A stretch of DNA of 22,944 bases from JBGVMW01 sp045125095 (GCA_045125095.1 JBGVMW010000011.1:1-22944), one strand, 5' to 3'. Counted from the stretch's first letter, positions 1-6,983 are shown. The notes: a model not told the origin generated them from the letters alone. Translations and numbers: made by a program.

Positions 1-62
1 TGTCAAGGTGTGTTCCTAAAACGTCCGGCAGAGAGAGGGGCTGTTGGTTGCCCGTCCGGCTC

Positions 63-270
63 CGGGTTACAGCGAAGATTGGGAAATGGGGCAGGCTCCA
101 AGGTATAAGTGATTCTAAGAGGCTCGAATTGGCGCTAAGGACAAGCGGAAAAATATAGAACTCGCAAGCTCAGACAACTATATTTTTCCACTTAACGCGC
201 CAATCCAACCCTCTAAGAATCACTAATACCTTTCCGAACAGCCCCATTTCTCAATCTTCACTGCAACCCG
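63..270. repeat. Long imperfect hairpin 1 of the nested element
   Basis: The arm at 63-158 is the reverse complement of 178-270, with scattered mismatches and a few-base bulge. Matching blocks include CGGGTTRCAG at the base, GAAATGGGGC and AGTGATTCT in the middle, and GGAAAAATATAG next to the loop. The loop is 159-177 (AACTCGCAAGCTCAGACAA). The stem is about 90 bp, far longer than a transcription terminator. The substitutions are spread along the arms rather than clustered. Confidence 0.8.
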
Positions 271-472
271 TAGCCTGTCTTTCCGAATTGGCTATCATTT
301 TGCGAATATAATTTCATTCTCCACTAAAGCCAGCTCATGACTGTCTGCTTAGTAACCTTCTGCACCTGCCACCGGCTGTGTATCGAGGAGGTAAGTGTTT
401 CTTGACTTTGCTGGCATGGCATATTCCACACAGATAGATGTCATTGGCGTACGGATAGCAACTATGATTAAA

Positions 473-491
473 CGCACAAATCCGAGTTTTT
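473..491. repeat. Short direct repeat, copy 1 (second copy 793-811)
   Basis: ACGCACAAATCCGAGTTTT recurs at 793-811 with one substitution (GAGTTTT versus GAATTTT). Copy 1 lies in the linker between the hairpins. Copy 2 begins just outside the right terminal inverted repeat. A direct repeat flanking one hairpin unit could mark an earlier insertion or a duplicated gene-end fragment. It is much longer than a usual target-site duplication. Confidence 0.55.
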
Positions 492-545
492 GATAAATAT
501 GCCGCCGTTCAAAATGGCATAACAATTAGCGTTTTCGTTATGGTA

Positions 546-764
546 GGCAGAGAGAGGGGCTGTAGCTTGTTATCAGAAGCTGTTGGTTAGATGTCTAGTG
601 GTTCTTAGGGATTTTGTTTGTTGCGTTAATCGGGAAAATATAGTTGTTTGAGCTTGCGAGTTCTATATTTTCCCGATTGTCCTTAGCAGCAAGCAAAATC
701 CCTTAGTACCACTTACAGCTAAGTGCCCTGCCTCTGATAGCAAGCTACAGCCCCTCTCTCTGCC
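546..764. repeat. Long imperfect hairpin 2 of the nested element
   Basis: Positions 546-574 pair with 736-764 with a single substitution. The middle pairs through GGGATTTTG (608-616) against CAAAATCCC. The apical stem CGGGAAAATATAG (631-643) is perfectly complementary to 663-675. The loop 644-662 (TTGTTTGAGCTTGCGAGTT) is the reverse complement of the loop of hairpin 1 except for one base. The right arm holds about six extra bases near 679-686. The two hairpins therefore behave as opposite-orientation copies of one unit. Confidence 0.8.
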
Positions 765-845
765 GGACGTTTTAGCAACACACATTGACACACGCACAAA
801 TCCGAATTTTCTTCCGCAATATAAAAAATCCCTTAGTCAGCTGTT

Positions 846-878
846 TTGACAAAATCTGCACATAACATGATTTATACT
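846..878 (+). promoter_or_regulatory. spoIIG-type promoter with Spo0A-box-like -35
   Basis: TTGACA at 846-851 and TATACT at 873-878 are separated by 21 bp, longer than the usual 17. The Bacillus subtilis spoIIG promoter is known for a similarly long spacer and for activation by Spo0A~P bound at the -35. Here the complement of the -35 region reads TGTCAAAA, one base from the Spo0A box TGTCGAA. The predicted start leaves a short leader before the spoIIGA ribosome site at 900-904. Promoter elements are seen; Spo0A control is inferred. Confidence 0.6.
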
Positions 879-909
879 TTCTCTATCGGCGGACAGGACA
901 GGAGTGGAT

Positions 910-1722
910 ATGTATGTATTGTACTTAGACAGCTTTCTCTTATACCACAGCACAATTACAATCTGTATGGTGTTGTCGATAAAACAAATATCCGGAATGG
1001 AGACAACGATGAAACGAATACTGCCGGGCATGACGGTGAATTGCCTGCTGTTGGGTGCAGTTGTGATAAAAAAATTGTTTTTATATCGGATATTATGGGA
1101 AATTACATACATAGCAGTGAATCTGCTTACGATGCTGTACATATTTCGAGTAACCAAGATACGTCCAATGGTAATCATGATAGTGCTCTACCTTATAAAT
1201 GCATGTTTTGTAGGTGGCGTAATCAAGCTGGTATATGAACATGTTGGAGAGGCGGTAGGAGATAACCTCTGGCTCCAACTATTGCTGGTTATGTTGAGTT
1301 TTGGCGTGTTGGAAGCTGCGAGACGTTTGTTTTCTCTTATACTGGTGAACCGGCAACGGGAGCGAAAGGTAGTTCTTCATAATAAAGAGTGCGTGATAGT
1401 AACAGATGCTCTTTATGATACCGGTAATTCCTTAAATGATATGGTAACAGGAGAACCGGTTCATATTGTCAGTAAAGGATTGGCATTAAAATTAGGGAAA
1501 ACCTGGGAAGAAAACAAGCAACTTCCGGAAGGAGTACGTTTTATCCCCTACGCCACCATAGATAAGGAATCGGGCCTTATGATGGTATTTCGCATTGATT
1601 ACATGGAAATATACAGCGGAAGTCAGATAAAGCGGTGGGAGAAGCCATTGCTGGGTATTGCAAATGGACTGTCAGACACAAAAGATTCCGTTCAGCTGAT
1701 ATTAAACTGCCGGACAGAATAA
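910..1722 (+). CDS. spoIIGA: SpoIIGA, sporulation sigma-E processing aspartic peptidase
   Basis: Membrane protease that removes the pro-sequence of sigma-E in the mother cell after asymmetric division. The 270-residue product has hydrophobic segments over roughly residues 1-150, then a soluble domain with the aspartyl-protease motif ALYDTGN (Asp about 170 is the catalytic candidate), as in Bacillus SpoIIGA, which is somewhat longer. The ATG at 910 is preferred because AGGAG at 900-904 sits 5 bases before it. The in-frame GTG at 904 lies inside that ribosome site. sigE follows after 44 bp, the conserved spoIIG arrangement, so enzyme and substrate are probably co-transcribed. Identification is firm from motif, topology and context. 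Confidence 0.93.
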   Translation: MYVLYLDSFLLYHSTITICMVLSIKQISGMETTMKRILPGMTVNCLLLGAVVIKKLFLYRILWEITYIAVNLLTMLYIFRVTKIRPMVIMIVLYLINACFVGGVIKLVYEHVGEAVGDNLWLQLLLVMLSFGVLEAARRLFSLILVNRQRERKVVLHNKECVIVTDALYDTGNSLNDMVTGEPVHIVSKGLALKLGKTWEENKQLPEGVRFIPYATIDKESGLMMVFRIDYMEIYSGSQIKRWEKPLLGIANGLSDTKDSVQLILNCRTE

Positions 1723-1766
1723 ATACCGGTTCGATATGATAAATAAATTATACGAGGAGGATTACT

Positions 1767-2510
1767 ATGTTATTAAATGTTTCTGCTGCAAGCAAATTTC
1801 AGTTTCGTGTGGTTCCTGGTTTTCAGGATGTTGTGTTTCCTTCCAGAAGAGGAGAGGTGCATTATATTGGGGGAGCAGAGATTCTGCCGGCACCATTAGA
1901 GCCGGAAGAGGAAGCAGAAGTTATTGAAAAATTAGGCACGAAGGAGGAAGCGGAAGCGCGTTCCCTTCTGATTGAACGAAATCTGAGATTGGTAGTGTAC
2001 ATAGCAAAAAAATTCGATAATACCGGTGTAGGAGTGGAGGATTTAATTTCTATCGGAACCATAGGATTAATCAAAGCAATTAATACCTTTAATAGCGGAA
2101 AAAATATTAAACTTGCCACATACGCTTCAAGATGTATAGAAAATGAAATTCTTATGTATTTGAGAAGAAATAATAAGACAAAGTTAGAAGTGTCAATTGA
2201 TGAGCCGTTAAATGTGGATTGGGATGGCAACGAGTTGCTTTTGTCAGACATTCTTGGTACCGATGAGGATGTGATTTCTAAAGATATAGAAAACGAAGTG
2301 GAGCGTAAACTTTTGCGAAAAGCCATGGAGAAATTAAATGATAGAGAACGTCTGATAGTAGAAATGCGCTTTGGAATAGGAAGAGAAGATGGGGAAGAAA
2401 AAACACAGAAAGAAGTTGCGGATATGTTAGGTATTTCTCAGTCCTACATATCTCGCTTGGAGAAAAAAATTATACGACGATTGAAAAAGGAAATAGTGCG
2501 TTACAATTAA
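1767..2510 (+). CDS. sigE: RNA polymerase sporulation sigma factor SigE (pro-form)
   Basis: Early mother-cell sigma factor. The 247-residue product starts with a pro-sequence of about 31 residues ending at HYIGGAE, which corresponds to the YYIGG region where Bacillus pro-sigma-E is cleaved. The core follows: RNLRLVVYIAKKF and DLISIGTIGLIKA (region 2), ATYASRCIENEILMYLRR, WDGNELLLSDILGTD, and the region 4 helix-turn-helix ending SQSYISRLEKKI. GAGGAGG about 8 bases upstream supports the ATG at 1767. The pro-sequence differs from the Bacillus one, being less basic and richer in Val and Phe, while the core is nearly unchanged. It should be co-transcribed with spoIIGA. Confidence 0.96.
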   Translation: MLLNVSAASKFQFRVVPGFQDVVFPSRRGEVHYIGGAEILPAPLEPEEEAEVIEKLGTKEEAEARSLLIERNLRLVVYIAKKFDNTGVGVEDLISIGTIGLIKAINTFNSGKNIKLATYASRCIENEILMYLRRNNKTKLEVSIDEPLNVDWDGNELLLSDILGTDEDVISKDIENEVERKLLRKAMEKLNDRERLIVEMRFGIGREDGEEKTQKEVADMLGISQSYISRLEKKIIRRLKKEIVRYN

Positions 2511-2585
2511 AATGTGTTTCTATGTTCTGAATAGTTGGAAAAACATATAAATTAATCAAAAAATATAGGAAATTATGATAATATG

Positions 2586-2594
2586 TGATACAAT
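2586..2594 (+). promoter_or_regulatory. Possible extended -10 promoter for the beta-CASP nuclease gene
   Basis: TGATACAAT is an extended -10 element (TGN followed by TACAAT) inside the 141-bp gap after sigE, about 58 bp before the next start codon. The matching -35 position (TAGGAA, 2566-2571) is poor. It also resembles a sigma-E/K -10 (CATACAAT), which would fit sporulation context, but no good sigma-E -35 is visible. Confidence 0.3.
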
Positions 2595-2651
2595 AAATGC
2601 AGAAGCACGCAGGGGTAACTGAGGAGTTTATAGTAGAAGGGGATGTGCATT

Positions 2652-4256
2652 ATGAGACTGACATTTATTGGAGCTGCGCATGAGGTAACGGGAAGCTGTC
2701 ATTGTCTGGAGGCTGCAGGAAAGAAAATATTGGTAGATTATGGTATGGAACAGGGATTGAATCTGTACGAAAATGCAGAACTACCATTTCCGGTACCGGA
2801 TATTGATTATGTTTTGCTGACCCATGCGCATGTGGACCATAGCGGAATGTTGCCACTTTTATACAAGCATGGATTTCGTGGGAAAATCTATACCACAGAA
2901 GCAAGTACAGACCTTTGTCGTATAATGCTTCGTGATAGTGCTCATATTCAGGAGTTTGAAGCTGAATGGCGTAATCGTAAGGCAAAGCGTTCCGGTGGGG
3001 AGTTATTTGAGCCGATGTATACCTTACAGGATGCAGATGCTGTTATGAAACATTTTGTTCCTTGTGCGTATAGAGAGATGATTGACTTAGGAGAAGGTAT
3101 ACAGATACGGTTTACCGATATTGGACATCTGTTAGGTTCAGCAAGTATTGAAGTGTGGGTGAATGAAGATGAAGTCAGCAGGAAATTAGTATTTTCCGGA
3201 GATATTGGGAATATAAATCAGCCGATTATTAAGAATCCGGAATATACAGAGGCGGCAGATATTGTAATTATGGAGTCCACCTATGGGAACCGTAATCATG
3301 GAGAGCGACCGGATTATATTGGACAACTGAGTAGAATTATTCAGGAGACATTTGACAGAGGTGGAAATGTGATTATTCCTTGCTTTGCAGTAGGTCGTAC
3401 ACAGGAAATGTTGTATTTTCTTCGAAAGATAAAGGAAGAAAATCGAATAGCACGTTTTCCGGATTTTCCGGTATATGTGGATAGCCCGCTGGCAGTAGAA
3501 GCAACGAGCGTTTTTCAGAAGAATATTTATAGTTGTTTTGATGAGGAAGCGATGGAGTTAGTTTCAAGAGGTGTGAATCCACTTCAGTTTCCGGGACTCA
3601 GACTTTCTGTTACGAGTAATGAATCAAGAGCAATTAATTTTGAGACAACGCCAAAAGTGATTTTGTCGGCTTCCGGTATGTGTGAAGCAGGACGAATCCG
3701 TCACCATTTGAAGCATAATCTCTGGAGACAGGAATGTACCGTACTATTTGTGGGATATCAGGCAAATGGTACTCTGGGCAGAACATTATTAGAGGGAGCA
3801 GGTTCTGTAAAGCTGTTTGGAGAAGTGATTGAAGTACGGGCGACAATAGAAAAGCTTGCTGGTATCAGCGGACATGCGGATAAGGATGGTTTGATTCGCT
3901 GGCTGCAGGCTTTCAAAGAGAAGCCGGGGCAGGTATATATCGTACATGGAGAAGACAGTGTATGTGATGAATTTGCAGAAGTGCTGCAGAAAAACTATGG
4001 ATATCAGGCAAGAGCACCGTATTCGGGAGATGTGTATGATATTGAGACTGGTGAACTGTGCAGAGAAGGCAAACGCATTCGCATGATATCTAAAGAAAAA
4101 GCAATTGCAAAACGTAACAGTCTGGTATATGCAAGACTGGTAGCAGCAGGACAGCGGCTGTTACATATCATCAGAGACAGCAGTGAGATGGCAAACAAGG
4201 ATATTGCAAAATTTGCTGACCAGATAACGGCTTTGTGTGATAAATGGGAGCGGTAA
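2652..4256 (+). CDS. Beta-CASP metallo-beta-lactamase fold RNA-processing nuclease
   Basis: Probable metal-dependent ribonuclease of the CPSF/beta-CASP type, acting in cytoplasmic RNA processing or decay. The 534-residue product opens MRLTFIGAAHEVTGS and carries the zinc motif THAHVDHSG (about residues 57-65), later metal-ligand motifs around DIGHLLGSAS and FSGDIGN, ESTYGNR, the beta-CASP insert with FAVGRTQEML, and the C-terminal SGHADKDGL and IVHGE motifs. An extra C-terminal ~80 residues follow. AAGGGG at 2637-2642 abuts the ATG at 2643 but stands 9 bases before the ATG at 2652, so the latter is chosen. It lies between sigE and sigG. Its RNA substrate cannot be read from sequence, and it is distinct from the shorter RNase Z. 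Confidence 0.85.
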   Translation: MRLTFIGAAHEVTGSCHCLEAAGKKILVDYGMEQGLNLYENAELPFPVPDIDYVLLTHAHVDHSGMLPLLYKHGFRGKIYTTEASTDLCRIMLRDSAHIQEFEAEWRNRKAKRSGGELFEPMYTLQDADAVMKHFVPCAYREMIDLGEGIQIRFTDIGHLLGSASIEVWVNEDEVSRKLVFSGDIGNINQPIIKNPEYTEAADIVIMESTYGNRNHGERPDYIGQLSRIIQETFDRGGNVIIPCFAVGRTQEMLYFLRKIKEENRIARFPDFPVYVDSPLAVEATSVFQKNIYSCFDEEAMELVSRGVNPLQFPGLRLSVTSNESRAINFETTPKVILSASGMCEAGRIRHHLKHNLWRQECTVLFVGYQANGTLGRTLLEGAGSVKLFGEVIEVRATIEKLAGISGHADKDGLIRWLQAFKEKPGQVYIVHGEDSVCDEFAEVLQKNYGYQARAPYSGDVYDIETGELCREGKRIRMISKEKAIAKRNSLVYARLVAAGQRLLHIIRDSSEMANKDIAKFADQITALCDKWER

Positions 4257-4358
4257 ATGAAGACGGTTTATTGTAAAAGATAATATAGGAAACAGGTATA
4301 AAAATGAGCCATAGTGTGAATTCTGTTATTGAGGAAACTTAATATAGGAGGATGCGCT

Positions 4359-5138
4359 ATGGCTCTTAATAAAGTGGAAATATGTGGAGTAAATACAGCA
4401 AAACTGCCTTTGCTGACAAATGAGGAAAAGGATGTGCTTTTTGAGCGGATTGCAAAAGGTGATGAAGAAGCGAGGGAAATCTTTATTAAGGGAAATCTCC
4501 GGCTTGTTTTGAGCGTGATAAAACGATTTTCAAACTCGAATGAAAATGTAGACGATTTGTTTCAGATTGGCTGCATTGGGCTTATGAAAGCAATTGACAA
4601 TTTTGACAGCACACTTATGGTGAAATTCAGCACATATGCAGTGCCGATGATTATTGGTGAAGTGCGTAGATATCTGAGAGATAATAACCAGATTCGAGTA
4701 AGTCGTTCCTTAAGAGATATTGCTTATAAGGCAATTTATGCAAAAGAAAGCATGACAAGAAAGAATTTGAAGGAACCTACCATTGATGAAATTGCAGCTG
4801 AGATAGGAATTTCTAAAGAGGAAGTGGTCTATGCACTAGATGCTATCCAGTCGCCGGTAAGCCTTCACGAACCTGTATTTACAGAAGGAGGCGACACCCT
4901 TTATATCATGGATCAGATTAGCGATAAGAAAAACAAAGAGGAGAATTGGGTAGAAGAAATCTCGCTAGGAGAAGCAATGAAACGGTTAGATGAAAGAGAA
5001 AACTATATCATCACCTTGCGTTTTTTTGAGGGAAAGACCCAGATGGAGGTGGCAGAGAGAATTGGGATTTCTCAGGCCCAGGTTTCCAGACTGGAAAAAA
5101 ATGCACTAAAAAGCATGAGGCATTATCTGAGAGAATAA
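4359..5138 (+). CDS. sigG: RNA polymerase sporulation sigma factor SigG
   Basis: Late forespore sigma factor. The 259-residue product nearly matches the Bacillus protein (260) and starts with the family signature NKVEICGVNTAKLP, followed by GNLRLVLSVIKRF, DDLFQIGCIGLMKAIDNFD, KFSTYAVPMIIGEVRRYLRD, IRVSRSLRDIAYKA and the C-terminal recognition helix ISQAQVSRLEK. The ATG at 4359 sits 7 bases after AGGAGG (4346-4351). An upstream TTG in frame has no ribosome site. It has no pro-sequence, as expected. In B. subtilis sigG directly follows sigE. Here the nuclease gene separates them. A forespore sigma-F promoter is expected in the 102-bp gap, but no convincing match was seen. Confidence 0.95.
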   Translation: MALNKVEICGVNTAKLPLLTNEEKDVLFERIAKGDEEAREIFIKGNLRLVLSVIKRFSNSNENVDDLFQIGCIGLMKAIDNFDSTLMVKFSTYAVPMIIGEVRRYLRDNNQIRVSRSLRDIAYKAIYAKESMTRKNLKEPTIDEIAAEIGISKEEVVYALDAIQSPVSLHEPVFTEGGDTLYIMDQISDKKNKEENWVEEISLGEAMKRLDERENYIITLRFFEGKTQMEVAERIGISQAQVSRLEKNALKSMRHYLRE

Positions 5139-5158
5139 CAGAAAGTGTACATCTGCTT

Positions 5159-5187
5159 TTGCACGTTCTGAAAAGTTGCCATATACT
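5159..5187 (+). promoter_or_regulatory. Sigma-A-type promoter ahead of the ymxH-like gene
   Basis: TTGCAC (5159-5164), a 17-bp spacer and TATACT (5182-5187) lie 30 bp before the ATG at 5217. Spacing and the -10 are good; the -35 matches at 4 of 6. This would let the gene be read independently of sigG. An alternative reading as a sigma-G -10 (CATATACTA at 5180-5188) is possible given the neighbourhood. Confidence 0.5.
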
Positions 5188-5216
5188 AAATAAAAAGATG
5201 TAAGGGGAAAAAGTAT

Positions 5217-5474
5217 ATGCGGGTATGTGAGCTTCGGAAGTGTGAAGTGATTAATGTAAGAGACTGTAGACGTATAGGATTTGCGATGGATGTGGAGTTT
5301 GAACCGAGTACGGGCTGTATAAAGGCGATTATTGTACCAGGACCCTGTTCTGTATTTGGTTTTCTGGGGCGGGAGAAGGAATTTGTGATACCTTGGTGTT
5401 CTATCTGTAAATTCGGCAAAGATATCATTCTTGTAGATGTTGATTTGGATGAAGTGCTCGTGGTAATTTCATGA
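5217..5474 (+). CDS. YlmC/YmxH family PRC-barrel sporulation-associated protein
   Basis: Small 85-residue beta-rich protein of the YlmC/YmxH type, a single PRC-barrel-like fold. Visible features are the start MRVCELRKCEVINVRDCRRIGFAMD, the PGP turn near residue 40, FGFLGREKEFVIPW and the closing DIILVDVD. Members are common near sporulation genes in Firmicutes; the molecular role is poorly defined. AGGGGAA about 8 bases upstream supports the start. Four cysteines, three close to the N-terminus and its centre, are notable for so short a protein. It is the last gene of the sporulation block, and a 220-bp regulatory gap separates it from the fatty-acid operon. Confidence 0.8.
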   Translation: MRVCELRKCEVINVRDCRRIGFAMDVEFEPSTGCIKAIIVPGPCSVFGFLGREKEFVIPWCSICKFGKDIILVDVDLDEVLVVIS

Positions 5475-5554
5475 ATTTATAAAATAGTTATAGAATATGT
5501 ATTTTTATATCTTGAATTACGAGTAAAAGTATAGTACCATGTCTTTTGAGGTAC

Positions 5555-5566
5555 GATATCGATATC
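5555..5566. repeat. Perfect 12-bp palindrome upstream of the fatty-acid operon
   Basis: GATATCGATATC is fully self-complementary and flanked by GGTAC on both sides (5550-5554 and 5568-5572), with a third, inverted GTACC at 5534-5538. It lies about 45 bp upstream of the acpP -35. It could be an upstream operator, or part of a weak 3' end for the ymxH-like gene. There is no U tract. Confidence 0.4.
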
Positions 5567-5611
5567 TGGTACATTGAAAAAAAGCAGGCAGATTGTGATG
5601 GTAAAAAAAGG

Positions 5612-5640
5612 TTGACAGATTTAGAGTGTCATATTATACT
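5612..5640 (+). promoter_or_regulatory. Near-consensus sigma-A promoter of the fatty-acid operon
   Basis: TTGACA (5612-5617), a 17-bp spacer and TATACT (5635-5640) form a nearly perfect housekeeping promoter. Transcription should start near 5646, giving a leader of about 50 nt before acpP. Such a strong core promoter fits a highly expressed operon restrained by a repressor. Confidence 0.85.
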
Positions 5641-5652
5641 TTGAATATCAAA
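5640..5652. promoter_or_regulatory. FabT-like operator overlapping the operon start site
   Basis: TTTGAATATCAAA is a dyad (TTTGA, 3 bp, TCAAA) that begins at the last base of the -10 and covers the expected start. MarR-family FabT repressors of Firmicutes fatty-acid operons bind a TTTGA-N3-TCAAA type palindrome, so a repressor here would block initiation. The fabT gene itself is not in the window. The palindrome is seen; the regulator is inferred. Confidence 0.6.
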
Positions 5653-5696
5653 CAATTTGTAATGCAAATTAATTGAATTTAAAGGAGAATGAAACC

Positions 5697-5930
5697 ATGT
5701 TAGAAAAAATGAAAGAACTTATTGCAGAGCAGTTAAATGCAGACGCGGATACAATTACACTGGAGACTTCTTTTAAAGAAGATTTAGGCGCAGATTCTTT
5801 AGATTTATTCGAATTAATCATGGCTTTAGAAGAAGAGTACTCTATTGAAATTCCACAGGAAGACTTAGAAAGTCTCATTACTGTTGGTGATGTAGTTGAG
5901 TATTTAAAAGGCAAAGGTGTAGAAGACTAA
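5697..5930 (+). CDS. acpP: Acyl carrier protein
   Basis: Carries growing acyl chains as thioesters on 4'-phosphopantetheine during type II fatty-acid synthesis. The acidic 77-residue product has the attachment motif GADSLD with Ser34 as modification site, followed by the recognition helix LFELIMALEEEYSIEIP. AAAGGAG at 5681-5687 with a 9-base spacer selects the ATG at 5697; a longer in-frame start at 5673 overlaps the leader. It is first in the fab/acc operon, immediately downstream of the strong promoter. A hairpin lies after it, which could raise its mRNA level relative to the downstream genes, as expected for the most abundant protein of the pathway. Confidence 0.96.
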   Translation: MLEKMKELIAEQLNADADTITLETSFKEDLGADSLDLFELIMALEEEYSIEIPQEDLESLITVGDVVEYLKGKGVED

Positions 5931-5963
5931 TTCGCCGATACTACAACCGTATAGGATACTTGC

Positions 5964-5989
5964 AGGGCAAAAACGTAAGTTTTTGCCCT
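5964..5989 (+). terminator. Stem-loop between acpP and fabD, possible partial terminator
   Basis: AGGGCAAAAAC (5964-5974) pairs perfectly with GTTTTTGCCCT (5979-5989) around a GTAA loop. The uridines lie inside the 3' arm and no U tract follows, so full termination is doubtful. It probably acts as an attenuator or a processing/stability element that separates abundant acpP message from the rest of the operon. Confidence 0.5.
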
Positions 5990-6053
5990 TGACATGATTA
6001 AAGAATTGTAGAAAACGAATGAAACTTGCAGATAGCAACAGATAGGAGCAGAT

Positions 6054-6983
6054 ATGAGTAAAACAGCATTTATCTTCCCAGGACAGGGAGCACAGTATGT
6101 AGGCATGGGAAAAGATTTTTACGAAAATATTCCGGTATGTAAGGAAGTTTTTGAGATGGCAACAAAGGTGGCTGGCTTTTCTATTGAGGATATTTGTTTT
6201 GAAGAGAATGACAAGATAAATATTACAGAGTATACCCAGATTGCTATGCTGGCAACAGAGCTTGCTATGTATAAGGCATTAGAAGAAAAAGGTATCAAGC
6301 CAGATGTAACAGCTGGACTTAGCTTAGGTGAATATGGTGCGTTGGCAGTAGCAGGTGTATTTTCGTTAGAAGATTCTTTTAAAGTAATTCGTCAGAGAGG
6401 AATACTTATGCAGAATGCAGTGCCGGAGGGCGGTGCAATGACAGCGGTATTAGGCCTTGATGGTGAGGTGATTGCAAAGATTTGCGAAGAGACAGAGGGA
6501 ATTGTTTCAGTGGCAAATTACAATTGTCCGGGACAGATTGTTATTACCGGAGAAGAGAAAGCAGTAGATGAAGCTGCGGAAAAATTAAAAGAAGCAGGCG
6601 CAAAGCGTTGCGTGAAGTTGAATGTAAGTGGTCCGTTCCACTCTGCTATGTTAAAAGAAGCAGGTGAGAACTTAGGCAATGTGATTGATGAAGTGACAAT
6701 TGGGGATATACAGGTTCCTTATATTACAAATGTTACAGCAGATTATGTAACAGATAAAAACCAGATTAAAGACATGTTAATGAAGCAGGTTGCTTCTTCC
6801 GTTAAGTGGCAGCAGACAATTGAAAGAATGATTGCCGATGGTGTAGATACATTTATTGAGATTGGACCAGGTAAGACGCTTGCCGGTTTTATGCGCAAAA
6901 TTGACAAGACCAAGAAGGTGTATAATTTAGAAAAATTAGAGGATTTGGATAAGATAATTGCGGCATTGGAAGGAGAAGCATAA
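6054..6983 (+). CDS. fabD: Malonyl-CoA:ACP transacylase
   Basis: Transfers malonyl from CoA to ACP to supply the extender unit. The 309-residue product shows FIFPGQGAQ at the N-terminus, the nucleophile motif GLSLGEY (Ser90), Arg115 in the RQRG segment that binds the malonyl carboxylate, and the catalytic His196 in GPFHSAML. Length is normal for FabD. The stop and the next start overlap (TAATG), indicating translational coupling to fabG. In many related operons an enoyl-ACP reductase gene lies between acpP and fabD. Here the 123-bp gap holds only the stem-loop. Confidence 0.96.
   Translation: MSKTAFIFPGQGAQYVGMGKDFYENIPVCKEVFEMATKVAGFSIEDICFEENDKINITEYTQIAMLATELAMYKALEEKGIKPDVTAGLSLGEYGALAVAGVFSLEDSFKVIRQRGILMQNAVPEGGAMTAVLGLDGEVIAKICEETEGIVSVANYNCPGQIVITGEEKAVDEAAEKLKEAGAKRCVKLNVSGPFHSAMLKEAGENLGNVIDEVTIGDIQVPYITNVTADYVTDKNQIKDMLMKQVASSVKWQQTIERMIADGVDTFIEIGPGKTLAGFMRKIDKTKKVYNLEKLEDLDKIIAALEGEA

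Larger units (their letters stand above)
1..790. mobile_element. Nested inverted-repeat element, non-autonomous (MITE-like) or structured-RNA candidate
   Basis: No convincing gene lies here. Positions 1-44 and 747-790 are near-perfect inverted repeats (about 42 of 44 bases match) beginning TGTCAA and containing CTAAAACGTCCGGCAGAGAG. Between them sit two long imperfect hairpins (63-270 and 546-764) and a linker (271-545) with a small stem near 519-543. The block GGCAGAGAGAGGGGCTGT occurs three times: at 27, at 546, and inverted at 747-764. This organisation suggests a non-autonomous mobile element, or a fossil of two inverted copies of one unit. A large structured RNA is the alternative. The left terminus coincides with the window edge, so the true end may lie outside. 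I do not recognise a named family. Confidence 0.6.

Noticed and set aside
1..790. CRISPR array
   Set aside because: Repeats are long, few and inverted, without regular spacing or unique spacers, and no cas genes are present.
837..1278. Reading frames on both strands overlapping the start of spoIIGA
   Set aside because: They overlap a gene with clear homology, ribosome site and promoter, and show no family features of their own.
4257..4358. A sigma-F promoter for sigG (GTATA at 4296-4300 with a GTGTGAATT-like -10)
   Set aside because: The -35 is acceptable but the -10 does not match the GGnnAnAnT pattern well enough to call.
5989..5994. TTGACA after the acpP stem-loop as a fabD promoter
   Set aside because: No -10-like hexamer occurs 16-18 bp downstream.
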